DNA from: Solirubrobacter sp963798325 | Lineage (GTDB): Bacteria; Actinomycetota; Thermoleophilia; Solirubrobacterales; Solirubrobacteraceae | Length of the DNA stretch: 64,000 nt | Assembly: GCA_963798325.1 (NCBI GenBank) | Contig: CAWCSS010000008.1 | Span: 744,001 to 808,000, forward strand | Direction: 5' to 3' | Shown here: positions 8,321 to 17,400 of the stretch, in pieces | How the letters are laid out: every line of letters starts with the position of its first letter | Numbering within the stretch: position 1 is the stretch's first letter | Position numbers and translations under genes: made by a program | Notes under the pieces: model-generated | What the model saw: only the letters and a program-made list of their open reading frames with translations | Told to the model about the DNA's origin: nothing | Database searches by the model: none

Positions 8321-9681
8321 GCACGGTGCCGTCGTCGATCGACGCCGGCCCTTCGAGCTTCACGTTCCCGCGGGCGACGACGTCGGCGCCGAACGTGACG
8401 TCGCCGTCGACCTCGAAGCGCTCGGCCTCCTTCAGCGACGGTGGGCCCTTCGGGAAGCGTTGTTCGAAGTCGCGGATCAGCTTGTAGTGGTCGGGGTCCA
8501 GCGTGACGATCGGGACGGCCTCGCGGGCGAGCTCCACGCGCGCGTCGTCGGTCAGCCGGTAGGCGTCCGAGCGCAGCGCGAGCAGGTCGTCGGTGGTCTT
8601 GACCGGGGCGAAGCGGGTGCGCGGGACGTTCAGCGCGCGGGCGCCCTCGAAGACCTCGATCGCCGCCCCCATCGCCGTCTCCAGCTGATAGACGGCGGGG
8701 GAGGACTTGTCGGAGGGATCGACGGTCTTCTCGTTGCGGATCATCGGCAGGCCGAGCACGCCGCTCGCGCTCGCGCATCGCGGTGTCCAGCGCGCGCAGG
8801 TCGACCCACAGGTTGTTGGTGTTGGCGAAGCGGTGCCGGCTGAGATCGCGCAGTTGCTCGAGGTCCGCTTCCGGCGTCTGCGCCGTCTCGCGCAGCACCA
8901 GCCGCCCGTCCTCGATCCGGCGCGCGAGGTGTCCGCCCTTGCGGTCGGCCTCCGTGCGTTCGGTGACCTCCATCAGGAACGGGATGCGCTCCGCGCGCAG
9001 CCAGGTGAGGATGCGCGGGTCGAGCACCGCGCCGAGGTTGTCCGAGTTGGCCACGAACGCGTACTCGAAGCCGCGCTCGAGCAACTCGGCGAGCATGCCG
9101 GAGGTCACCAGCGCGGTGTAGAGGTCGCCGTGGCCGGGCGGGCACCATTCGAGCGTCGGCTCGTCGGGCCACCGCACCGGCATCAGGTCGTCGGTGCGGA
9201 CCTTCGGCTCCTTGTTCTGGAGGAAGTCCAGCGGCAGGCCGACGTCGAGGCCCTCGTAGCCCGACAGCGCCTCCAGCGAGTCCTCGCGGGTGGAGAAGGA
9301 GTCCATCAGCACCAGCGGGAGCTCGGCGTCGTGCGCCTCGCGCAGCGCGAGCACCTGGCGGGCGATGATGTCGAGGAAGCTGAGCCCGTCCTTGGCCTCC
9401 AGCAGCGACTTCGCCTTGCTCAGGCCCATGCTCGTGCCGAGGCCGCCGTTGAGCCGCAGCACGATCGCCGTGCGCAGCGCCTCGTGCTCGGCCGCCTCGT
9501 CATGGGGGAGATCGTCGAGCGCGGGCAGATCGCTGACGGGCTCGATCGAGTCCTCGGGCATCAGCCCCGTCTCGCCGCCCTCGAGCTGGCGGTAGTAGTG
9601 CTCGAAGGCGCGGATCGCCTGGTCGGCGACCCCCTCCTCGCGCATTTTCTCGACCGCGGCGCGCAGCCCTTCGTCGCTCAC
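8310..9681 (-). pseudogene. UTP-glucose-1-phosphate uridylyltransferase, eukaryotic (UGP2-like) type, frameshifted
   Basis: The 5' part (9681 to about 8765) carries the UDPGP-family signature LRLNGGLGTSMGL with KSLLEAKDG, PLVLMDSFSTREDS, ANSDNLGAVLD and FANTNNLWVDLRALD. After MRERE the reading frame must move by one base to continue as VLGLPMIRNEKTVDP, YQLETAMGAAIEVF and a C-terminal beta-helix (GDVTFGADVVARGNVKLEG), ending at 8310. The shift lies around 8760-8766 and equals one extra base. Intact family members make UDP-glucose from UTP and glucose-1-phosphate for glycan and trehalose/glycogen metabolism. The 5' ATG overlaps the stop of the NYN gene (ATGA). Confidence 0.82.
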
Positions 9682-10031
9682 CCGGGTGATGCTAGCCGTC
9701 GTCTGAAGGAGCCCGCGCCTTCGACGGAAGCACCCCGCGCGCGCACGCGGTCCGCGAGCGCGGCGTCCGAAGTGACCACCGTGTCGCCGGCGGCGACGAG
9801 CCGGGCGATCTCGTCGTCGGCCGCGTCGCGGCCCGTGCGAGCCGCCTTCACGACCGTGACGTGGCCGACGGTTCCGATCAAGTCCTGGGGCCCGTGGTCG
9901 AGTACCACGGTGACGTCGTCATCCGCCCACGCGCGAACCTCGTCGACCAGCCGCCGGATCGCGCCCTCGCGATCACGCCACCAGCCGTCCGGGCGCGAGC
10001 CGATCACGTTCATGGCGTCGATGAACAACAT
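9678..10031 (-). CDS. NYN/YacP-like PIN-fold nuclease
   Basis: A 117-residue protein matching the YacP-like NYN family: MLFIDAMNVIGSRPDGWWRD supplies the first acidic residue, VTVVLDHG the second strand, DAADDEIARLV the central acidic cluster, and VVTSDAALADRVRARGA the last. The spaced Asp residues form the metal site of PIN-like ribonucleases. In other bacteria the family is linked to rRNA or mRNA processing; the target here is unknown. It is coupled to UGPase by a 4-base overlap and diverges from the repeat protein at 10077. Confidence 0.82.
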   Translation of the reverse strand: MLFIDAMNVIGSRPDGWWRDREGAIRRLVDEVRAWADDDVTVVLDHGPQDLIGTVGHVTVVKAARTGRDAADDEIARLVAAGDTVVTSDAALADRVRARGASVEGAGSFRRRLASPG

Positions 10032-10076
10032 GGGCTAAAGCTCGATGGACAGATGGCCGATGGGGTGACTATCCCA

Positions 10077-10772
10077 ATGCGCGTCGATACGTCTCTCCTC
10101 CAAGGCATCGCCGCCGCGAATCAGGCGGCCACGGCCAAGACCAGCTCGCTCAAGTCGACTGGTACCACCACGTCCTTCTCCAGTGCCCTCAAGTCGGCGT
10201 CCAGCGAGAACGAGACGACCAAACCGGTCGATGGCCAGCAGTACGCCGAGATCCTCACGGGTCCGCGAGCCGGCATGTACCTCAACACCGGCGGCGGCGC
10301 CCGCGACGGCGAGGCGTTCATCCTCGTCAAGCACAACGGCCGCGAGGATCACATCTACGGCACCGGCAAGGACCGCAAGGTGATCACCGTCGGCGGTGGC
10401 TCGTCCGCCTCCGACGACAAGACGTCGACCGACACCAGCTCCTCCTCCTCTTCGACCTCGAAGGCCCCGGCCGACGAGACGACCAAGCAGGTCACCGGCC
10501 GCGCCTACGCCGACATCCTCACGGGTTCGCGCTCCGGCCTGTACCTGAACACCAGCGGCAACGTCCGCGACGGTCAGACCTTCGCGCTGGTCAAGCGCGA
10601 GGGCCGCGAGTTCCACATCTACGGCACCGGCAAGGACCGTCTGATCATCGGCCTGCGCAAGCCGGCCGACGCCGCCGCCGACACCGGCTCGACGTCGACC
10701 ACGGGCACGACGACCGCCGACACCACCGGCAACAGCGTCGTCACCACGTCCGACACGCCGGCGACGAACTAG
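10077..10772 (+). CDS. Hypothetical protein with two ~48-residue repeats and Ser/Thr-rich linkers
   Basis: A 231-residue protein I do not recognise. It has two homologous units, residues about 56-103 and 144-192, sharing YA-ILTG-R-G-YLNT, then RDGxxFxLVKxxGREdHIYGTGKDR. They are joined and flanked by Ser/Thr/Asp-rich low-complexity segments (a run SSSSSS, terminal TTADTTGNS). No signal peptide or membrane helix is evident. Start chosen at ATG 10077 (MRVDTSLLQG) with GGGGTG upstream; ATG 10053 is also in frame. The stop overlaps the convergent oxidase stop (shared CTAG). Confidence 0.7.
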   Translation: MRVDTSLLQGIAAANQAATAKTSSLKSTGTTTSFSSALKSASSENETTKPVDGQQYAEILTGPRAGMYLNTGGGARDGEAFILVKHNGREDHIYGTGKDRKVITVGGGSSASDDKTSTDTSSSSSSTSKAPADETTKQVTGRAYADILTGSRSGLYLNTSGNVRDGQTFALVKREGREFHIYGTGKDRLIIGLRKPADAAADTGSTSTTGTTTADTTGNSVVTTSDTPATN

Positions 10773-11729
10773 AACCGCCCGACGTCGAGGGCCGGCGGGA
10801 TCTCCGCCGGCCGTCCGAGGACGAGATCCGCGACGAGCCGCGCCGAGGCCGGCCCGAGCGTGATCCCCCACGCCCCGTGGCCGCTGGCCACGTAGGTGCG
10901 TTCGTCGAGCTGCCCGAGGATCGGGCGGCCATCGATCGACCCCGGCCGCGCGCAGGCCCTGAGCCCGCGGCGCGTACCCAGCTCCGGCAGGAACCGTCCG
11001 GGCGTGCTCGAGGATGCGCGGCGCGAGCCGCTCCGCATCGGGCCGCTCCGGCAGGAACGTCGAGCCGATCGCGGAGATGCCGCGCGCGGTGACGGCCGAG
11101 AACAGCACGTCCGGGACGTGCGCGCTCGAGAGCGCGTCGATCCCGGCCTCCTCCAGCACGTGGACCGGCGCGGCGGGCAGTTCGAGCTCCACGACGACAC
11201 CCCACACGGGCGTGATCGGGAGGTCCGCGAGCTCGGCCGTCCACGGGCCGGCGGCGAGGACCCTGAGACCCTGCTCGGGCGCGGAGCCGATCACGAGCTT
11301 CGCTCCCGCCCGCTGGGCCCTCGCCGCCCAGGCGTGCGCGGCCGCCGCCGGTGGCACCGGCCGGCCGGTCTCCAGTCGCAGCGCGCTGATCCCGGGCGCG
11401 AGCGCCGGCTCCAGCGTCCGCGCGTCCTCGATCCACGTGGGCGAGAGCCCCGCGTACGCGTCGGACGGGCCGTGCCCGAGCAGCAACAGCCCGACGTGCT
11501 CCTCCGGAAGCTCGAAGCCCTCGAGCTCGCGGTAGTGGGTGAGCGATTCCTCGTAGAGCCCGTCGAGCGCGTCGTCGAGCGGGTGCTGGACGACGCCCGA
11601 GTTGCGCCCGGACGCGCCCGCGGCGATCGCCTCGCGCTCGTAGAGCGTGACCTCGGCGCCACCCTCGGCCAGGAACGCCGCCAGCGCGCAGCCGACGATC
11701 CCGCCGCCGATCACCGCGACGTCGCTCAC
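10769..11729 (-). pseudogene. FAD-dependent D-amino-acid oxidase family (DAO) oxidoreductase, frameshifted
   Basis: The frame from GTG 11729 starts with the dinucleotide-binding motif VAVIGGGIVGCALAAFLAEG and continues through GASGRNSGVVQHP, typical of the DAO family (glycine/D-amino-acid oxidases, deaminating). After RILEHAR a one-base shift at about 10997 (an extra T on the + strand) is needed to continue as RFLPELGTRRGLRACARPGS and the FAD C-terminal motif TYVASGHGAWGITLGPASA, ending at 10769. The substrate is unknown. Its GTG overlaps the mobA stop (GTGA), so it is the last gene of the kinase-mobA-oxidase operon. Confidence 0.82.
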
Positions 11730-12247
11730 GGCTCGGGCGCCCGCTCCGCCGCCGCGAGCGCCTCGCGCGTATTGACGCTGGCCACCAGCTCTCGAGGCAC
11801 GCCGAGCACCGCCGGCGCGAGGCGCTCCAGCGTCCGGCGCAGCGGAGCCTGGTCGCGCAGCGCCGCACGCAGCACGGGCAGCTGCCACGGCTCGTAGCGG
11901 CCCGGGAACGGCTCACCGATCGCCGCGATCGCCGGCCCGTCGTGCTCGGCCAACGCGCGCAGCAGCTCCGGCGTGACGTAGGGCTGGTCGCAGGCGACGA
12001 TCACCGCCGGGCCGTGCTCGAGCGCCGTGACCACGCCCGCCAGCGGGTGCGAGACGCTCGCGTCCTCGTGCCACACCGGTACGTCGGGCAGTTCCGTGTC
12101 GGGCTTGGCCACCACCACCGCCTCCAGGCCCGCGGCCGCCGCCGCGCGCAGCGGCGCCATCACCAGCGGCTCGCCGCGAAACGGCGCCATCGCCTTCGCT
12201 CCGCCCATGCGGCGGCCCTGGCCACCGGCCAAGACGGCCACGATCAC
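11726..12247 (-). CDS. mobA: MobA-like molybdenum cofactor guanylyltransferase / NTP transferase
   Basis: A 173-residue GT-A-fold nucleotidyltransferase. VAVLAGGQGRRMGGAKAMAPF is the MobA/GlmU nucleotide-binding signature (GGxSxRMGxxK form), and VIVACDQPYVTPELL contains the conserved CDxP metal-site motif. MobA converts Mo-molybdopterin to the guanine dinucleotide form; MobA-like proteins can also act on other NTPs, so exact specificity is inferred. It is coupled on both sides by 4-base overlaps (kinase upstream, oxidase downstream). The pairing with a kinase is unusual. Confidence 0.85.
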   Translation of the reverse strand: MIVAVLAGGQGRRMGGAKAMAPFRGEPLVMAPLRAAAAAGLEAVVVAKPDTELPDVPVWHEDASVSHPLAGVVTALEHGPAVIVACDQPYVTPELLRALAEHDGPAIAAIGEPFPGRYEPWQLPVLRAALRDQAPLRRTLERLAPAVLGVPRELVASVNTREALAAAERAPEP

Positions 12248-13479
12248 GAACCTACGGCGTCCGCGCCGAGCAGCTTGCGCAGCTTGACCTGCAGTTGCAG
12301 CGGCGAGAACGGCGCCGAGAGGCGCTCGTCGGCGGCCGGGCTGCCCGGCTCGCCTTCCTCGACGACCTGCAGGAGTTTCGCGTCGCGCGTCAGCGGGTCC
12401 GCGCGCAGGGCGCCGACGGCCTCCGAGGAGGCGACGATCACGAGGTCGGCGTGGGCGCCGCGGGCGCCCTCGATGCTCGCGGCCTCGCTGAGATCCACAC
12501 GCTCGCTCAGTGCCACGCGCGCGATCGCCCGCGTGCTCGCGTCCACGCCCGCGAGCAGCACGCGCGAGCGCCGCGCGGCGCGGATGTCGGCGATCGCCGC
12601 GCGCACCTCGCTCTGGGTGGCGGCGGTCTCGCTCAGCGGGCCGGCGCCGTCGAGCACGGTCCGGGCGGCGGACATGAAGTCCCCGCAGGAGGCGTAGCGG
12701 CGCTCGGGCAGCTTCTCGAGCGCCTTGGCGATGACGGCGTTGAGGTCTTCGGGCAGGTCGGCTCCGAGCCGCGGCGGCGGCTCGGACAGGTGGGCGTAGA
12801 TCACGGCCACGTCGTTCTCGCGCTCGAACGGCAGGCGGCCGGAGAGGCAGTGGTAGAGCAGGCAGCCGAGCGAGTAGACGTCGGTCCGCGGCGTGACCTT
12901 GGTGCCCTCGATCTGCTCGGGGGCGACGTAGTGGATCGTGCCCACGACGTCGCCGGCGACGGTGATCGCGGCCGAGTCACCGCCCTCGATCCGCTTGCCG
13001 AGCCCGAAGTCGGTCAGGAACGCGTCGCGGCCGGAGATCAGGACGTTGGCGGGCTTGACGTCGCGGTGGATCAGCCCGGAGGCGTGCGCCGCGTCCAGCG
13101 CCGAGGCGACCTGGCGGCCGACGTCGATCGCCCGGTAGGGCTTCAGGCGGCCGTCGGAGGAGAGGATCTCCGCGAGATCGGAGCCCTCGACGTACTGCAT
13201 GGCCAGATACAGCGTGCCGTCGACCTCGCCCGCGTCATAGACGGTGACGATGTTCGGATGCGCGAGCGCGGCGGCGATCCGCGCCTCGCGTGCGAAGCGC
13301 TCCCGGAATCCAGAGGATTCGGCCAGGTCGGGGGCGATCAGCTTCAGCGCAGCCTGGCGATCGAGCTGCAGGTGGTGCGCCCGGTACACCACGCCCATGC
13401 CGCCTCGGCCGATGCGCGCATCGATCCGATAGCCGGCGATGACCGTGCCGATCCGCCGGTCCTCGGCCGAGTCCGCCAT
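12244..13479 (-). CDS. Ser/Thr protein kinase (PknB-type) with C-terminal receiver-like domain
   Basis: A 411-residue Hanks-type kinase. GRGGMGVV (residues 24-31) is the glycine loop, K46 in AALKL the ATP lysine, HRDVKPAN (D140) the catalytic loop, DFG 157-159 and APEQ the activation segment. There is no transmembrane helix or PASTA repeat, so it is cytoplasmic. From about residue 305 the sequence (RSRVLLAGVDASTRAIARVAL, ADLVIVASS, KLLQVV, LSAPFSPLQLQVKLRKLL) resembles a CheY-like receiver without the phosphoacceptor Asp. It diverges from the HD-GYP gene with only 12 bases between start codons, and leads an operon with mobA and a DAO oxidase. Confidence 0.88.
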   Translation of the reverse strand: MADSAEDRRIGTVIAGYRIDARIGRGGMGVVYRAHHLQLDRQAALKLIAPDLAESSGFRERFAREARIAAALAHPNIVTVYDAGEVDGTLYLAMQYVEGSDLAEILSSDGRLKPYRAIDVGRQVASALDAAHASGLIHRDVKPANVLISGRDAFLTDFGLGKRIEGGDSAAITVAGDVVGTIHYVAPEQIEGTKVTPRTDVYSLGCLLYHCLSGRLPFERENDVAVIYAHLSEPPPRLGADLPEDLNAVIAKALEKLPERRYASCGDFMSAARTVLDGAGPLSETAATQSEVRAAIADIRAARRSRVLLAGVDASTRAIARVALSERVDLSEAASIEGARGAHADLVIVASSEAVGALRADPLTRDAKLLQVVEEGEPGSPAADERLSAPFSPLQLQVKLRKLLGADAVGS

Positions 13480-13491
13480 GATGCGTCCAGT

Positions 13492-14418
13492 ATGGACGAC
13501 CTTGCGGGGCTGAGGCTGGTCGTCGCCGGTGGGGACTTCTCCGCCGTGCAACCGGTACGCGACCGGCTCGCGGCCCAAGGGGCAGACGTCCGTGCGCTCG
13601 TGGGCGATGTGGACGAGCTGGTCCGTGCGGTGGCCGCGGACCCGCCAGAGGCGGTCGTCGTCGACACCGCCTCCGAGGAGGAGCTGCGCTTCCGGCTGGA
13701 CCCGCTGCGGATGCAGACCGGCCCGCCCGTGGTCGCCGCGGCGGAGGCCAACACGGTTCGCGCGACGATCCAGATCCGCCGCCTGCAGGCGCGGCAGCAC
13801 GAGCTCGAGTCGGTGTTCGCGGCGGCGCAGGTGGCGCGCGCCCGCGAGGTCCAGAACGCCGAGCACGACACGCTGCAACGACTCTTGCAGGCGGCCGGTT
13901 ATCGCGATGACAACACCTACGAGCACACCCAGCGCGTCGGCCTGCTCGCGTCCAAGCTGGCGCGCGAGCTCGGCCTGCCGGCGCGCGAGGTCGCGCTGAT
14001 CAGCCACGCCGCGCCGCTGCACGACATCGGCAAGATCGCGATCCCGGACTCGATCCTGCTCAAGCCCGGCCGGCTGACCGAGGAGGAGTTCGAGGTGGTC
14101 AAGACCCACGCCGTGCTGGGCGCGCGCGTGCTCGCCGGCGGCGCGTCGGAGCTCTACGGCGTGGCCGAGGTGATCGCCCGCCACCACCACGAGCGCTGGG
14201 ACGGCGACGGCTACCCGCGCGGGTTCTCCGGCGACGAGATCCCGATCGCGGCGCGGATCGTGCACCTGGCCGACGTCTACGACGTACTCGTGCACGAGCG
14301 CCCGTACCGCGAATCGCTCACCCCGGCCGCGGCCGCGGAGGAGATCACGCGCGGGGCCGGCTCGGACTTCGATCCAAAGGTTGTCGAGGTCTTCGCCAAA
14401 TTCTCACTGCAGGTCTGA
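13492..14418 (+). CDS. HD-GYP domain phosphodiesterase with N-terminal receiver-like domain
   Basis: A 308-residue protein. Residues 5-80 (LRLVVAGGDFSAVQPVRDRL, AVVVDTAS with D58) look like a receiver domain lacking some canonical residues. A helical/coiled linker (residues 90-130) follows, then an HD-GYP domain: YEHTQRV, H177-D178 in LHDIGKIAIPDSILLKPG, and HHHERWDGDGYPRG. All metal-binding and GYP residues are present, so hydrolysis of cyclic di-GMP (or a related cyclic dinucleotide) is likely. The start at 13492 is a few bases from the divergent kinase start, which suggests a leaderless or very short-leader mRNA. Confidence 0.9.
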   Translation: MDDLAGLRLVVAGGDFSAVQPVRDRLAAQGADVRALVGDVDELVRAVAADPPEAVVVDTASEEELRFRLDPLRMQTGPPVVAAAEANTVRATIQIRRLQARQHELESVFAAAQVARAREVQNAEHDTLQRLLQAAGYRDDNTYEHTQRVGLLASKLARELGLPAREVALISHAAPLHDIGKIAIPDSILLKPGRLTEEEFEVVKTHAVLGARVLAGGASELYGVAEVIARHHHERWDGDGYPRGFSGDEIPIAARIVHLADVYDVLVHERPYRESLTPAAAAEEITRGAGSDFDPKVVEVFAKFSLQV

Positions 14419-14441
14419 TTCGACCTGCCGATAACCGGGGC

Positions 14442-17400
14442 GTGAGCCCTCGGATTCGCACATTCTTTCTCCTACTCGTTCTCGGATCGCTGCTGGCCGC
14501 TCCCGCCGCCGCGTCCGCTGACCCGTGGGCGAGCGTCTTCTCGGTTCCCAGCGCCTGCCCGGAGAGCGGTCCGTTCGCCACGATCGCGACCGACACCACG
14601 ACCGTCCCCGTCGGCTGGCAGAACGCCGACGTCAACGTCGCGCTGACCGGCTCGAACAACACGGGCTTCGAGTGGAAGCTCAGCTGCGGCGGCGCCGTCC
14701 AGACGGCGAACCCGGCGCCGATCACCGGCAGCGGCACCTTCACCCTCACGCACCGGGCGCTGGAGTCCGGCACCGGTCTCCCCACCCACTGGGTCGACGA
14801 CACGGTGCAGATCGACCAGACGACCCCGGTCAACAGCACCTCCACCTCGACCGCGTGGCGCACCGGCCCCGTCACCGTCCCGCTGTCCACGTACGACGAC
14901 ATCTCGCCCGTGCACGGCGAGTGGAAGGTCGACGGCGCCGTCTCCTACACCGTCTCGAGCACCGCCACGGTGTCCGGGACGGGCACGCACACGCTCTACA
15001 CGTCCGCCGTCGACGCCGCCGGCAACCGTGATGACCGCTCGCAGACCGTCAAGGTCGACGACACCGTGCCCCTCGACACGACCGTCACGCCCGTCGGCTG
15101 GGTCCAGGACGTCGCGCACATCACCTTGAGCGGCACCGACGCGGGCGACCAGTCCGGCGTCGCCAGCGTCTACTACCAGATCGACAGCGGCGCGATCACG
15201 CCCGCCAACAACGGCGACGTGATCGACATCACCGCCAACGGCGCCCACACGCTCAAGACGCGCGTGCTCGACAACGTGGGCAACGACTCCGGCTGGACGA
15301 CGCGCACCGTGCAGGTCGACTCGGCCGGCCCGCTGGACGCGACCACCGGCGCGCCCGTCGGCTGGTACCGCACCGCGCCGTCGGTCAACGTCAGCATCGC
15401 CGCGACCGACACCTCCGGCTCGGGCGTCACCCGCATCGAGTGGCGGATCCCCGAGGACGCGCTCTCCGGTGACGTCGCCGGCGCCGGCCCCGTGCCCGTC
15501 ACCGTGACCGGCGAGGGCACCCACACGCTGCAGGTGCGCTTCACCGACTCCATGAGCCACGTCACGCCGTGGCTCGACCACGAGATCAAGATCGACACGA
15601 CGCTGCCCGCCGACGTGACCAACCCCACGAGCGCGTGGCTCTCCCAGAACTCCCTGAACGTCTCGGTCCACGGCACCGACGTCGCGCCCGGCTCCGGCGT
15701 CGCGAGCGTCGAGTGGAAGATCGACGGCGTGGCGGACTCCGCCGTGGGCGACACCGGCTTGGCCGTCGTCACCGGCACCGGCGAGCACGTCGTCGAGTCG
15801 CGCATCATCGACGTGGCCGGCAACGCGTCTCCGTGGGGCTCCCACACGGTCCGCCTGGACCCGACGGCTCCGCGGAACACCTCGCCGACCGCTTCGACGG
15901 CCTGGCGCGCCGGCGCCTACTCGGTCCTGCTCAACGGCGAGGACGACAACTCCGGCGTGGACTCCGTGCGCTGGCGCGTGGACGGCGGCGTCGAGCACTC
16001 CGGCACGCGTGCCATCGAGACCGCGACGGTCTCCGGCGACGGCACCCACACGCTCGAGACCCGCGTCCGCGACGTCGCCGGCAACTACTCGACCTGGCGT
16101 CCCGAGGCGATCAACATCGACTCCGTCGCGCCGGTCAACACCACCACCGCGCCCGGCGCGCCGGTCGGCAGCGGCCACAAGGTCACCATCACCGGTACCG
16201 ACGCGCTCTCGGGCATCGCGGGTGTGCAATGGCAGGTCGACAACGGCCCGATCATGAGCACGCCGGAGGCGACGATCATCGGCGCCGGCGTCCACATCCT
16301 GAAGTCCAAGGTGATCGACAACGCCGGCAACACCAGTGCTTGGCTGCCCCAGAGCATCACCGTCGACGGCACCTACGAGGACAGCGACGCGCCGATCGAT
16401 ACGACCACCATCCCGACCGGCTGGCAGACCGGCGCCGTCACCGTCACCGTCACCGCCGACGATCAGGGCGGCACCGGGGTCAAGCGCGTCGAGTGGCGCT
16501 ACGACGGCCTCGCGATCGACGGCGGCGTCAGCGGCGCGACCTTCTCGGTCACCGACGACGGCGTGCACGACATCGAGACCCGCGCGACCGACAACGCCGG
16601 CAACACGTCCGCCTGGCGCTCGCAGACGCTGAAGATCGACCACACGCTGCCGGTCGACACGACCGCGATCTCCACCGGCTGGACCAACACTCCCGGCTTC
16701 ACGCTGACCGCGACCGACGCGACCTCCGGCGTGGACAAGATCGAATACCGCATCAACAACGGCTCCGTCGTGTCGGCCGCGTCCGGCACCACGGTCCCGC
16801 TCGCCGACGGCACCTACACCGTCTCGCACCGCGTCTACGACATCGCCGGCCAGCTCACCGGCTGGAAGAACGACACGCTGAAGATCGACACGTCGATCCC
16901 GGTCAACACGTCCGGCGCCGCGCCGACCGCGTGGCAGACGGCCGCGCTGTCGCTCGACCTCACGGGCACCGACACGGGCTCGGGCGTCGATCACGCCGAG
17001 TGGCGGATCGGCACCACCGCCGTCCCGACCTCCGGCACGCCCGCCGTGGTCGACGTCGACGGCACCTCCACGCTGCAGACCCGCATCGTCGACAAGGCCG
17101 GCAACGCGTCGGCGTGGCGGTCGGAGACCGTGAAGGTCGACCGCACCAAGCCGACCAACACCACCCCCGCGGTCACGCAGGGCTGGCGCAAGACCAACTT
17201 CACCACCACCGTCGCCGGCACCGACGCGGCGTCGGGCGTGGCTTCCGTCCAGTGGCGCCTCGACGGCGGCGCGATCACCTCGACCGCGGCCGTCTCGATC
17301 ACCGCCGACGGCATGCACAAGCTCGAGACCCGCGTGGTCGACGTCGCCGGCAACATCGGCGACTGGCGCACCGACAGCATCGGCATCGACAAGGTGCTCC

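Noticed and set aside
8310..9681. Programmed ribosomal frameshifting as the reason for the UGPase shift
   Set aside because: No slippery heptamer or downstream pseudoknot is evident, and seven unrelated genes show the same type of lesion.
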